The notes under the pieces are model-generated. The model was not told the origin of the DNA, did not search any database, and saw only the letters and a list, made by a program, of their open reading frames with translations. The translations under genes and the position numbers were made by a program. Of a DNA stretch of 64,000 bases, positions 7,973 through 17,032 are shown piece after piece. The stretch comes from CAYSAD01 sp964428955. Its GTDB lineage: Bacteria; Patescibacteriota; Saccharimonadia; Saccharimonadales; Saccharimonadaceae. The stretch's first letter is position 1. Every line of letters starts with the position of its first letter. The stretch covers positions 86,314 through 150,313 of the forward strand of contig CAYSAD010000002.1 of NCBI GenBank assembly GCA_964428955.1, in the 5' to 3' direction.

Positions 7973-10603
7973 CTACTTGCGCTGTTTCTTTTTGTTTTGC
8001 CGCTGCGTCTTTTTCTTCTTCCGCGCTTGGTTCTTCTTTTTGTTGGCTTCAGTAGCAGTAGTGGCCTTTTTGGTGCCAAAATCATTATCGCGATTCGCTT
8101 CGCCACTACCTAGTTCGTTGACGCCACGCTCGACCGACATCTCTGCCAGACGGGTCAATTCGGTCTGATATTCATCGTCTTGGGCCTGCGCGATAACCGC
8201 GTCATTCTTGTGAACATGGAAGACAGCCCTCAGGACTTCTTCGCGCAAATTTTCCTGTAGACTATCGAATAATTTTTGCGATTCAACCCGATATTCAACC
8301 AGTGGATCGCGCTGTCCGACGCTGCGCCAGTGGATTCCCTCACGCAAGTGCTGCATGTTTTCCAAGTGCTGCATCCAAAGTGTATCAAGTACCGCCATAT
8401 AGACTTCGCGCTCAACTCGTCGCAGATTCTCAATATCGATTTCGCGTTCTTTCTTCAGATACAGCTCATCGACCAGTTTCTTAGCCTCGTTGAAGCGAGC
8501 GCTGTCTTTCTTTTCTTCACCGATAGTCTTAAGTTGCGATTCCGATAATGGGAAAACAGAACTGAAATCATCGTTAAAGCGCGGATTATTCTTGGCTGGA
8601 ACAAGTGTCAGTTGACGTATTTTTTCGCCAATCAAGCGTTCAATTTCCGGCTTGATATCAACGCCTTCAAGGATCCGCCGACGTATGACATAGACGACCT
8701 TACGATGACGATTAATCACATTATCGTACTGGACGACATTCTTCCTGGTGTCGAAGTTGTAACCTTCGACACGTTTTTGCGCCGCTTCCAGTGTCTTCGT
8801 GACTGCTTTATTTTGGATGGCCTGATCATCTTGCACACCGAGTCGATCCATTAGCGATGCGATTCGCTCACCCTGGAAAATACGCATCAAATCATCTTCG
8901 GTACTGACATAGAACTGGGTTTCACCTGGATCACCCTGACGACCGCCACGACCACGTAGCTGGTTGTCGATACGGCGAGATTCGTGCCGCTCCGAGCCGA
9001 TAACCACCAAACCACCCAGTTCTACCACGCCTTCGCCTAGTTTGATGTCGGTACCACGACCAGCAATGTTAGTCGCGAGAGTAATCGCGCCTTTTTCACC
9101 GGCTTTCTCGATAATGGCAGCTTCCCTCTCGTTGTTCTTGGCGTTGAGGAGTTCGTACTCGATACCTTCTTTTTTCAGGTAATTAGCGATCAATTCGTTC
9201 TTGGCAATCGAGGCTGAACCGACCAATACCGGTCGACCGGCTTCGTGATGCGCCTGAATCGCCTTGGCGACGGCTTTTAGTTTGCCCTTTTCGGTTTTAA
9301 AAATCAGATCTTGTTTGTCGTCACGGACAATCGGGCGGTTCGGCGGTACTTGAATGACGTCCAAACTATAAATCTGTTGGAATTCTTCGGCTTCAGTAAA
9401 TGCCGTACCAGTCATACCTGACAATTTATTGTAAAGACGGAAATAATTCTGGAACGAAATCGTCGCTAGCGTCATGCTCTCTTGCAGGACCGGTACGCCT
9501 TCTTTGGCTTCGATCGCTTGGTGCAGACCTTCGTTGTAGCGGCGGCCTTGCATCAAACGGCCGGTGTGTTCATCAACGATTACCACTTCACCGTCATTGG
9601 TGACGACGTAGTCTTTGTCACGCTTGAATAAAGTTTGGGCACGTAACGCTTGATCAAGGTGATAGACCGATCGCACATAGTCCGGTGTGTACAGGTTTTT
9701 GATACCAAGCATTTTTTGGACTCTGTCAACGCCCTCGTCCGACAACGACACGCTACGGCGTTTTTCGTCGAGAATGTAATCATCCGGTTTCAATTTGGCG
9801 GCGACTTTGGCAAACTGCAAATAACTCTCCGGATTTTCGGCGGCCGGCGCGCTGATGATGAGCGGCGTGCGAGCTTCGTCAATAAGAATCGAGTCAACTT
9901 CGTCGACGATAGCGAAGTTCAATTCTCGTTGTCGCAAAAGATCGGCATCATCGACCATATTGTCACGCAAGTAGTCAAAGCCGAACTCGTTGTTCGTGCC
10001 ATACGTCACATCGACGGCATAGGCCTCTTTACGGGTTACCGGACGGAGTTTCCGCATCCTAGGGTCATCATGTTCAGCGTTGTCATAATCTTTGTCATAC
10101 ACGAATGAAGCATCGTTAATAATCACACCAGTAGAAAGTCCGAGAAAATCAAACAGCTCGCCATTCCAACCAGCATCACGCTGTGCCAGGTAATCATTGA
10201 CGGTCACGATATGCACGCCTTTGCCCTCGAGGGCGTTCAAGTAGCTTGGCAGTGTTGCCATCAGTGTTTTACCTTCACCAGTCTTAAGCTCGGCAACATT
10301 ACCCTCATTAAGAACCAATCCGCCAATCAACTGTACATCAAAATGACGCATACCGAGGATACGATCACTAGCTTCGCGTACGATAGCGAAGGCGTCAGGC
10401 AAAACATCTTCAAGTGAAGTGTTCTTTTTCTCAAGCCTTTTTTTAAGAATAGCCGTCTGCTTGGCGAGCTCCGGCTTGGTCATGGCTTTATATTTTTCGC
10501 CAAGCGCATTAATAGCGACAACTCTCTTCTCAAGCCGGCGTAAATTCTTTTTCTGCGGATCACCAAATACTTTGGTGAGTGCCGTTTGTCTGCTTATTGC
10601 CAC
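7973..10603 (-). CDS. secA: Preprotein translocase ATPase SecA
   Basis: 876 residues. Walker A region AELKTGEGKTLMATLP, DEAD-like box FAIVDEVDSILIDEARTPLIIS, preprotein cross-linking domain, and motif VI region GRGGRQGDPGETQFYVS. It drives Sec export of the many signal-bearing proteins encoded here. The C-terminus lacks the SEC-C zinc motif (CxCxnCH); instead it ends in a Lys/Arg/Gln-rich tail of about 25 residues. The start is GTG with GAGGGG seven nt upstream. Confidence 0.97.
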   Translation of the reverse strand: MAISRQTALTKVFGDPQKKNLRRLEKRVVAINALGEKYKAMTKPELAKQTAILKKRLEKKNTSLEDVLPDAFAIVREASDRILGMRHFDVQLIGGLVLNEGNVAELKTGEGKTLMATLPSYLNALEGKGVHIVTVNDYLAQRDAGWNGELFDFLGLSTGVIINDASFVYDKDYDNAEHDDPRMRKLRPVTRKEAYAVDVTYGTNNEFGFDYLRDNMVDDADLLRQRELNFAIVDEVDSILIDEARTPLIISAPAAENPESYLQFAKVAAKLKPDDYILDEKRRSVSLSDEGVDRVQKMLGIKNLYTPDYVRSVYHLDQALRAQTLFKRDKDYVVTNDGEVVIVDEHTGRLMQGRRYNEGLHQAIEAKEGVPVLQESMTLATISFQNYFRLYNKLSGMTGTAFTEAEEFQQIYSLDVIQVPPNRPIVRDDKQDLIFKTEKGKLKAVAKAIQAHHEAGRPVLVGSASIAKNELIANYLKKEGIEYELLNAKNNEREAAIIEKAGEKGAITLATNIAGRGTDIKLGEGVVELGGLVVIGSERHESRRIDNQLRGRGGRQGDPGETQFYVSTEDDLMRIFQGERIASLMDRLGVQDDQAIQNKAVTKTLEAAQKRVEGYNFDTRKNVVQYDNVINRHRKVVYVIRRRILEGVDIKPEIERLIGEKIRQLTLVPAKNNPRFNDDFSSVFPLSESQLKTIGEEKKDSARFNEAKKLVDELYLKKEREIDIENLRRVEREVYMAVLDTLWMQHLENMQHLREGIHWRSVGQRDPLVEYRVESQKLFDSLQENLREEVLRAVFHVHKNDAVIAQAQDDEYQTELTRLAEMSVERGVNELGSGEANRDNDFGTKKATTATEANKKKNQARKKKKTQRQNKKKQRK

Positions 10604-10649
10604 GGTAAAACCCCTCGCTGTCTGAAATATCTCTTGGAAACTAGCTTTT

Positions 10650-10655
10650 ATTATA
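10650..10655 (-). promoter_or_regulatory. -10 element of secA
   Basis: TATAAT on the minus strand, 46 nt before the GTG start, giving a leader of about 40 nt that carries the GAGGGG ribosome-binding site. No convincing -35 was found. Confidence 0.45.
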
Positions 10656-10709
10656 CGCTGACGCGCGCATTTTTAAAAGGGTTATCGCGGCGAATTCGAA
10701 ACGAAATAG

Positions 10710-11087
10710 CTAGCCTTGTTCGCGAGCATAACTACGCTTGAATCGACTAAGAACGCGTCGTTTTTTGCCAATATGAGAATTGTGATTGTCTTTGTATTTA
10801 TGAAGTTGAGCGGCCAGCTTCGCCTCGACGATATCAACTGCGGCCAGCATATTCATAGTCGAGTCACTGGCTGTCAATTGTTTCTCCGGTACAGTTAAAA
10901 TTACTTCTGCTTCGTATTTGTTACCCTTGGCCCGGTTGACTTCCCTTAGTTTCACGATGGCCGTGACGCTCTTGCGAGCATGGCGCGGCAAGTAGCGATC
11001 GAGCCGGCCGATCTTGCGCGTGACATAACGACGTGTCACCTCATCAAGTTGATATTTCACACCGCTAATGTCGATGTTTTCTATCAT
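10710..11087 (-). CDS. hpf: Ribosome hibernation promoting factor (short form)
   Basis: 125 residues, HPF/RaiA family: NIDISGVKYQLDEVTRRYVTRKIGRLDRYLPRHA at the N-terminus, split here by function rather than domain, and a Lys/Arg-rich C-terminus (KKRRVLSRFKRSYAREQG). It binds the decoding region of 30S subunits and silences ribosomes in slow growth. It lacks the C-terminal dimerisation domain of long HPF. A strong SD (AAGGAGG) lies 6 nt from ATG. It has its own promoter. Confidence 0.9.
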   Translation of the reverse strand: MIENIDISGVKYQLDEVTRRYVTRKIGRLDRYLPRHARKSVTAIVKLREVNRAKGNKYEAEVILTVPEKQLTASDSTMNMLAAVDIVEAKLAAQLHKYKDNHNSHIGKKRRVLSRFKRSYAREQG

Positions 11088-11121
11088 GCACCCTCCTTAC
11101 GTGAGTTAGGCTTGTGCTTAT

Positions 11122-11130
11122 AGTATAGCA
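11122..11130 (-). promoter_or_regulatory. Extended -10 promoter of hpf
   Basis: The minus strand reads TGC + TATACT, an extended -10, 35 nt upstream of the hpf ATG and just outside the serS stop codon. The leader carries a strong AAGGAGG. Confidence 0.55.
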
Positions 11131-11134
11131 CTCT

Positions 11135-12391
11135 TTAAAGAGTTTCGCGGCCAGCTAAATACGGCCGCAAGAGCTCAGGGACGTTCAATGCGCCGTCATC
11201 ACGCTGGTTGTGTTCAATCACGGCAATTAGCGAACGTGCTAGTGATACGGCCGTGCCGTTGAGTGTGTGTAGCATCTCGACCTTGCCGTCTTTCCGACGG
11301 ACTCGAATGTTCAAGTTCCGTGCCTGAAAGTCCGTACAATTCGAACAGCTTGTTAATTCACGATACGCTCCATCGACGCTTGACCAATACTCAAGATCGT
11401 ATTTTTTGGCGGCTGGCGCACCAAGGTCGCCGCTGGCGATGTTGATGATACGATACGGAATTCCGAGTGCTTGCCACAGCTCTTCTTCAATACCGCGAAT
11501 CGTTTCGTGCATAGCCTCACTGGCTTCGGGCGTCGTAAAGGCATACATTTCAAGCTTGTTAAACTGATGCACGCGGAACAAACCACGACTATGTTTACCG
11601 TATGTACCCGCCTCCTTCCGATAACACGGGCTCAAACCAGCGTAGAGTAGTGGTAGCTTGTCTTCGTCGATGATCTCATCGGCATGGTAACCCGTTAGTG
11701 GTGCTTCAGCAGTACCGATTAAGCTCAAATCTTCGCCTTCGATAAAATACTCATTACTCTCACTACTACTCTTTGGAGCGAAGCCGGCCCCTTGAGCTAT
11801 TTTAGCGTTGACCATGTGCGGTACAGTCATGAAAGTAAAGCCTTTTTTGGTGACAAAATCGAGCGCGAACTGCGTAATGGCATTTTCAAGTAGAGCCAAG
11901 TCGCCTTTTAAATAATAAAACTTAGCACCAGCGACTTTCGCACCTCGTTCGAAGTCAACCCAGCCGCGCCCAGTTGCGTAGTCCAAGTGGTCTTTGGCAC
12001 CAGTTGGTTGATCACCCCATCGCTTTATTTCAACGCTATCCTCCTCACCGCCAACCGGCACATCAGGCTTTGTCATATTTGGAAGCGCCCACAGCAAGTC
12101 GGTGTATTCTTCGAGGCTTGCGTTCAAGTAGCTTTCACGTTCAGCCAGCTGTAATTTGATTTGTTTACCCTCGTCAATCGTCGCCTGATCGGGCTTGCCT
12201 CCACCAACGGCGGATTTCATTTTGGCAGCGTTGGCGTTGCGCTTCTCGCGTAATTCATCTACTTGTTGCTGCAACATGCGGCGATCACCATCAAGCTTGA
12301 TTAACTTTGCCACGTCAACATCGTAGCCTTTATTCTTGGCATTCTGCGCTACCAATTCAGGATTCTCGCGGACAAATCTGATATCTAACAT
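11135..12391 (-). CDS. serS: Seryl-tRNA synthetase
   Basis: 418 residues. The N-terminal two-helix coiled-coil arm (about 30-105, binds the tRNA-Ser variable arm) is followed by a class II core: motif 2 SPCYRKEAGTYGKHSRGLFRVHQFNKLE and motif 3 NGTAVSLARSLIAVIEHNQ. Length is normal. The ATG is 6 nt after TACAAT, so the mRNA is predicted to be leaderless. Confidence 0.96.
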   Translation of the reverse strand: MLDIRFVRENPELVAQNAKNKGYDVDVAKLIKLDGDRRMLQQQVDELREKRNANAAKMKSAVGGGKPDQATIDEGKQIKLQLAERESYLNASLEEYTDLLWALPNMTKPDVPVGGEEDSVEIKRWGDQPTGAKDHLDYATGRGWVDFERGAKVAGAKFYYLKGDLALLENAITQFALDFVTKKGFTFMTVPHMVNAKIAQGAGFAPKSSSESNEYFIEGEDLSLIGTAEAPLTGYHADEIIDEDKLPLLYAGLSPCYRKEAGTYGKHSRGLFRVHQFNKLEMYAFTTPEASEAMHETIRGIEEELWQALGIPYRIINIASGDLGAPAAKKYDLEYWSSVDGAYRELTSCSNCTDFQARNLNIRVRRKDGKVEMLHTLNGTAVSLARSLIAVIEHNQRDDGALNVPELLRPYLAGRETL

Positions 12392-12397
12392 ACGATT

Positions 12398-12406
12398 ATT
12401 GTAACA
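12398..12406 (-). promoter_or_regulatory. Extended -10 promoter of serS
   Basis: TGTTACAAT on the minus strand, ending 6 nt before the serS ATG. Initiation about 7 nt downstream of the hexamer would fall at the A of ATG. Confidence 0.6.
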
Positions 12407-12408
12407 GA

Positions 12409-13674
12409 TTACTCGGTGCGGAGTGCCTCGATCGGATCAAGCTTAGCAGCCTTGCGACTCGGGAAGTAACCGGCAATGACAGCGACAATGATCAAACTGA
12501 CTATCAAAATAACACTGTAGAGCGGCTTGTAGATAAGTAAGTTCGTCCCCTTTTCGAGATCAAGCTTATCTGTTATCCATGGATTGAGGAAGCCGACCAA
12601 TAGAGCCAAAATCGTGCCAATAATACCACCGAGGAAGCCGACCCAGGCCGCCTCGTAGCGGAACAATCGGCCGACGTCTTTGCGACGCGCCCCGAGCGCT
12701 TTCATCAACCCAATCTGCTGCGTCCGCTCCAGTACCGAAATGTACTGCGTGTTGATGATACCGAATATAGAGGCGAGAATGGCCAGTGCGCCAAATCCGG
12801 CCACCCCACCCATCACAACGTTCACAAATGTGAAGAGCAACTGTTGGGCATCTTGGACCGAATAGACTTCATAGCCAACACCTTTAATCGCATCGTGGAC
12901 TACCTGCGGATCGGCATCGTCAGCCACTCTAGCGGTGACTCCATAATACTGAGCAGTACCACCTGCTGGAGCCTCGTATTCGTATATCGTTTTTCCGTCG
13001 GCTGGTGACAGGTAGATAGCATCGGCATAATGCAGAACATTGTTCGTTTTCTTATCCACCGCAACGATGTTAAATGATACATCTTTGCCTATCGCAACTT
13101 GACCTGGGAACGCTTGTTTTTCGATATGAATGGTCACCGTCTTGCCAATTGCTGACTCTGCGTCCTTGAATCCAAGTGGCTTCACATAACTCGCCGCGAT
13201 AACGACATCACCTTTAGCTGGTTGGTGGTTCGTCAATTGGCCTGCCGTAAGTGGCAAGGTAGTCTGATCGGCCTTGATGTTCAAAGTTGGCACGTATTTT
13301 TGCTTGCTCGGGCCGACCATATAAACTGCGCTGACGTTGTACATCGGCGTCACACTACCAACACCTCGAACAGCGGCGATTTTGTCGACGTCTGACTTAC
13401 CAAGTAAACCCTGCGCGGTCTGACTTCCGGTCGAACCATATTTTTCTGGACCCGAGTCTTGCTGATCGGCAATTTTGGCAAAAACACTCAGACTCCGAGC
13501 GTCACCATTATCTTTAATGAGGTTTGACGTGTAGTCTTGTGCGCCCGTGCCAGCGGCGAGCGCCAACGTAATCGTGAACGCACCGACACTAATTGCCAGG
13601 CTCGTCAGTAGTGTTCGGATTTTCGCTTGGCGCAGACTGCGACCGGCTCGCCTTACAATATCTCTTGTTTTCAT
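12409..13674 (-). CDS. MacB/LolE-type ABC transporter permease
   Basis: 421 residues: TM1 (about 20-45, RTLLTSLAISVGAFTITLALAAG), an extracytoplasmic MacB-like core domain (about 50-285), then three C-terminal TM segments with an FtsX-type permease domain (GFGALAILASIFGIINTQYI, LERTQQIGLMKALGARRKDV). It forms a mechanotransmission-type transporter with the ATPase encoded just upstream (4-nt overlap). The substrate is unknown; no periplasmic adaptor gene is adjacent. Confidence 0.9.
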   Translation of the reverse strand: MKTRDIVRRAGRSLRQAKIRTLLTSLAISVGAFTITLALAAGTGAQDYTSNLIKDNGDARSLSVFAKIADQQDSGPEKYGSTGSQTAQGLLGKSDVDKIAAVRGVGSVTPMYNVSAVYMVGPSKQKYVPTLNIKADQTTLPLTAGQLTNHQPAKGDVVIAASYVKPLGFKDAESAIGKTVTIHIEKQAFPGQVAIGKDVSFNIVAVDKKTNNVLHYADAIYLSPADGKTIYEYEAPAGGTAQYYGVTARVADDADPQVVHDAIKGVGYEVYSVQDAQQLLFTFVNVVMGGVAGFGALAILASIFGIINTQYISVLERTQQIGLMKALGARRKDVGRLFRYEAAWVGFLGGIIGTILALLVGFLNPWITDKLDLEKGTNLLIYKPLYSVILIVSLIIVAVIAGYFPSRKAAKLDPIEALRTE

Positions 13675-14369
13675 ACTTTTGCCTTTCGTTCCTGCTTAGA
13701 GGTTACCGATTGGACCACGCCATCCTTGATATTGATACGCATGTCGCATTTGCGAGCCAGGTCTTCATCGTGCGTCACGATAATGAGGGTCGTGCCGTTT
13801 TTCTTATTGTAATCGAACAGTAGTTTCTCAATCGTTTCACTAGTAATACTATCAAGATTGCCGGTTGGTTCGTCGGCAAACAACAGTTTCGGATCATTCA
13901 CAATGGCTCGCGCGATTGCCAATCGTTGTTTCTGGCCCCCCGAAAGGTCGCGGGCACGTGATTTTATTTTGTCGTCGAGTTCGACGGCTTTGAGAGCCGC
14001 CATGACCTTGGCACGGCGTTTGCTTGGCGCCACGCCGGCGATTTCCAGCGGCAAGCTGACATTGTCGTAACAGCTCTCGTTAGCTTGAACGAAAAAACTC
14101 TGGAAAATAAAAGCCATTTTCGTTGCCCGAAAATGATCGATAGCTTTGGCTTTCAATTTTATGATATCGTCGCCATCGATGATTATTTCGCCGGTCTGTG
14201 GTCGATCAAGGCCGCTCATCACGTGCATCAACGTGCTCTTGCCCGAGCCTGATTTGCCAACGATAGCGACGGTCGTGCCAGCTGGAATCTTCAGCGATAC
14301 GTCATCAAGTGCTGTAAATATGTTGTGTTTCTTACCATATGTCTTAGTGACGTGTTGTACGGATATCAA
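13671..14369 (-). CDS. LolD/MacB-type ABC transporter ATPase
   Basis: 232 residues: Walker [16 protein letters not shown]-loop FIFQSFFVQ, signature [16 protein letters not shown], Walker [15 protein letters not shown]-loop IIVTHDED. It pairs with the FtsX-like permease downstream through an ATGA overlap. The start is TTG 14369, placed 6 nt after a very strong AAAGGAGGG; no better in-frame ATG fits that site. Confidence 0.92.
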   Translation of the reverse strand: MISVQHVTKTYGKKHNIFTALDDVSLKIPAGTTVAIVGKSGSGKSTLMHVMSGLDRPQTGEIIIDGDDIIKLKAKAIDHFRATKMAFIFQSFFVQANESCYDNVSLPLEIAGVAPSKRRAKVMAALKAVELDDKIKSRARDLSGGQKQRLAIARAIVNDPKLLFADEPTGNLDSITSETIEKLLFDYNKKNGTTLIIVTHDEDLARKCDMRINIKDGVVQSVTSKQERKAKV

Positions 14370-14388
14370 TGTGCCCTCCTTTATTGTG

Positions 14389-15891
14389 TTATTCCAAATT
14401 CATATCGGGGTAAATGGCTCGGGTCGTGGCGTCGATGTCCGGCCTAAGCTGCGGAAATGGTACACCTTCGCGAGCACTGACACCTTCGAAGATCCAAAAG
14501 ACCCGTTCGCTATATCCCCAACCGCAAGCTGGCGGCATGCCATATTCCAACATCTCGACGAAATCGATGTCCAACATCATAGCTTCGTCGTCGCCCTCGT
14601 TGCGCAGAGCTTGCTGTTGTTTGAAGCGTTCAAGCTGATCGAGCGGATCATTGAGCTCCGAGAAACCGTTGCCGAGTTCACTGCCAGCGATTACCGGCTG
14701 GAAGCGTTGTACGACCCGTTCGTCGTCCGGACTAGCTTTAGCTAGCGGGCTGATGAATTTCGGCGTATTGACCAACCATACTGGTCCGGCGACATCTTTG
14801 CGGATATGCTTCCAAAGCTTATCAATACCCCGCGCCCGGTTTTCGGTTTGCTCCACTTCCAAACCATTGTCTTTCAGCGCCTTCTTGACTTCGTCGAGCG
14901 TGCTATCAAATACGTCGATACCGTAACGCTCTTTGATAACCGTAGCGTAATCCCAGGTTTCCCATTTGCCGCTCATGTCGACATCGAATTCGCCTAGCTT
15001 GAACTGCAGAGTGCCAAACGTTTTCTCCAGTACGTCTTTGTACATCGCTTCCATGAATACTATACCGTCTTGCCAATTGGCGTAGGCCCAATACCACTCC
15101 ATCGCCACGTGTTCCGGCAAGTGCTCGTCGGAATAATTCTCGTTGCGAAAACGCGGCCCGATATCATAGACTTTTTCAAAACCGGCACCAAGCAAACGCT
15201 TCAGTGGCAGTTCATGTGAAATCCGCAAATAAAAATCTTGATCAAGCGCATCCATATGGGTTACGAACGGCATGGCATCCGCTCCACCGGTGGTATGCTC
15301 CAATACCGGGACGTTGACTTCAGTGAAATCATGGTCATTCAAAAAATCTCTGGTAGCTTGCCAAAATTTTGAACGACGAACAAAGCGATCGTGCACATCG
15401 AGGTTCACGTTCATATCGACATAACGGCGACGCAAGCGCTCTTCCTTGTTGGTTAGTTCCGTCGGCATCGGCCGTAGACTTTTCGTAAGTAATCGCAGAG
15501 TTTTAACCCCGACCGAAATTTCACCGGTTTTTGTTTTTACAACTTCACCGCTAGCTTCGATGAAATCGCCGCTATCCAACAAGTTGATATCTTTTATGCC
15601 AATGATGCTCTGTTCGCCGCTGGTTTCGGCCACATCTGGGCCGTGTAAGAACAATTGGACCTGTCCACTCTGGTCACGCAGTACAATGAACGCCAATTTG
15701 CCGAATTTGCGCAAGCTGACAATCCGGCCGACGATACTGACCGTCTGGTTTTCGAGCGTATCAAATCGCGCCGTAATATCGCCGGCCATGTGTGTCCGGT
15801 TCGAAGTAGCTGGATAAAGCCAAACACCTTTATCTTTAAGGGTCGCTATTTTTTTCAGTCGCTCGTCGCGATAATCTTGTAACGTTGCCAT
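14389..15891 (-). CDS. lysS: Lysyl-tRNA synthetase (class II)
   Basis: 500 residues from the chosen ATG. N-terminal OB-fold anticodon domain (about 30-140, VSIVGRIVSLRKFGKLAFIVLRD), then the class II core with motif 2 YDIGPRFRNENYSDEHLPEHVAMEWYW in two segments and motif 3 near PPACGWGYSERVFWI. Motif 3 normally reads GxGxGxDR; here CGWGYSERV is a variant. I reject the longer TTG/GTG extension to 15966 because TATACT sits inside it, 12 nt before the ATG. Confidence 0.94.
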   Translation of the reverse strand: MATLQDYRDERLKKIATLKDKGVWLYPATSNRTHMAGDITARFDTLENQTVSIVGRIVSLRKFGKLAFIVLRDQSGQVQLFLHGPDVAETSGEQSIIGIKDINLLDSGDFIEASGEVVKTKTGEISVGVKTLRLLTKSLRPMPTELTNKEERLRRRYVDMNVNLDVHDRFVRRSKFWQATRDFLNDHDFTEVNVPVLEHTTGGADAMPFVTHMDALDQDFYLRISHELPLKRLLGAGFEKVYDIGPRFRNENYSDEHLPEHVAMEWYWAYANWQDGIVFMEAMYKDVLEKTFGTLQFKLGEFDVDMSGKWETWDYATVIKERYGIDVFDSTLDEVKKALKDNGLEVEQTENRARGIDKLWKHIRKDVAGPVWLVNTPKFISPLAKASPDDERVVQRFQPVIAGSELGNGFSELNDPLDQLERFKQQQALRNEGDDEAMMLDIDFVEMLEYGMPPACGWGYSERVFWIFEGVSAREGVPFPQLRPDIDATTRAIYPDMNLE

Positions 15892-15903
15892 ATCTGTTAT
15901 TAG

Positions 15904-15909
15904 AGTATA
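15904..15909 (-). promoter_or_regulatory. -10 element of lysS
   Basis: TATACT on the minus strand, 12 nt before the lysS ATG. The predicted leader is about 5 nt and has no Shine-Dalgarno sequence. Confidence 0.45.
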
Positions 15910-16022
15910 GCGCATAGCCCGAAAAAAGTCGCCTGAGCGTGTCGTTATAGCAACTCTTGTAAGCACAAGCTATTTGTGATTTAATAGCTGCATAACTAGC
16001 AAATATAAACACGAGTCACACT

Positions 16023-16484
16023 ATGAGCATTCTCAGTCATGAACGAACCTTTATCCCTGTAAAAGACACTAGAGAACGACTGAAGAGCTTCGTACTCGAG
16101 CGAGTTGTAACCGGGCCACATAGTATCGAAACCGTGTATCCCGCCAGTTTTAGCTTGCTGCGTTCGTTGGTACACGAACAAAAAGACGAATCTCACCCTG
16201 ACGTACAATTGGCAATTGACGAGGCAGCTCGCTCAATTCTCGAACAAGTTAAAGCTATACAAAAGCCCGCCATAGGGCTATCGCATGTATTGGACAGTAT
16301 CGACGCATGGGACGTCGACCGTTCGACCGACACTAACGCACTGGCAGTATTCCTCCTGAATGAATTCCCGGGACAGGCCCAGAGCAGCCTCTGTTACGCC
16401 TTTATGGATGCCAAAGAGTCAGGCCAACCGTTTGACGAAGCGCTCGATACCTACAACGAACGTCACAAAACCGATATATCGTAA
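16023..16484 (+). CDS. Hypothetical protein, 153 aa
   Basis: Soluble, mildly acidic and mostly helical by composition; no membrane segment, signal or known motif recognised. It has a proper ATG after an AT-rich upstream region (AAATATAAAC) but no clear SD. It stands alone on the plus strand between lysS and greA, ending 4 bp from the greA stop (convergent). No function is assigned. Confidence 0.7.
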   Translation: MSILSHERTFIPVKDTRERLKSFVLERVVTGPHSIETVYPASFSLLRSLVHEQKDESHPDVQLAIDEAARSILEQVKAIQKPAIGLSHVLDSIDAWDVDRSTDTNALAVFLLNEFPGQAQSSLCYAFMDAKESGQPFDEALDTYNERHKTDIS

Positions 16485-16488
16485 CTCT

Positions 16489-16944
16489 CTATTTAATCGC
16501 GACGATGTCGTATTTGATATCGCCTTTTGGCGTGGTAACGGTGATTTTTTCACCGACCGCTTTACCAAATAACGCAAGACCGATCGGTGACTCGTTACTG
16601 ATTTTGCCTTCAATTGGATCAGCTTCAACCGGACCGACAACAATGTAGTTAATCGTTTTACGACCACTCTTCAATTCAACTTTTGAACCAAGGCTGATTT
16701 TTGAACTACGACTAGCTTTAATGATATCGGCGTTTTGCAGAATATCTTCAATCTCGGCGATGCGGCTTTCCACTAAACCTTGTTCTTCACGAGCGGCATC
16801 GTACTCGGCGTTCTCGCTTAAATCACCGTAATCACGCGCCTCAGCGATCTTATCGGCAATCGCACCGCGGCGACCTTTAAGGGTCTCGAGTTCCGTCTCG
16901 AGTTCTTTTTTGCCAGCTTGCGTGATTTGGTATTGTTTAATCAT
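16489..16944 (-). CDS. greA: Transcription elongation factor GreA
   Basis: 151 residues: N-terminal coiled coil whose tip carries the acidic pair (YGDLSENAEYDAAREEQ, the D/E residues that enter the RNA polymerase secondary channel), then a C-terminal FKBP-like domain (EGKISNESPIGLALFGKAVGE). It rescues backtracked RNA polymerase by transcript cleavage. SD AAAGGAA is 7-8 nt before ATG. Confidence 0.95.
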   Translation of the reverse strand: MIKQYQITQAGKKELETELETLKGRRGAIADKIAEARDYGDLSENAEYDAAREEQGLVESRIAEIEDILQNADIIKASRSSKISLGSKVELKSGRKTINYIVVGPVEADPIEGKISNESPIGLALFGKAVGEKITVTTPKGDIKYDIVAIK

Positions 16945-17032
16945 TATGAATTCCTTTGTCCTCTTACATATAGCGCTTGAAAATAATACAGCTACACCAT
17001 ATGTAGCGCAGCGCTTGTGAATCTCCTTACAG

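Noticed and set aside
9650..10108. 152-aa frame opposite secA
   Set aside because: Antisense to conserved SecA motor motifs.
14146..14745. 199-aa frame opposite lysS and the ABC ATPase gene
   Set aside because: Shadow of two well-supported genes; no homology-like pattern.
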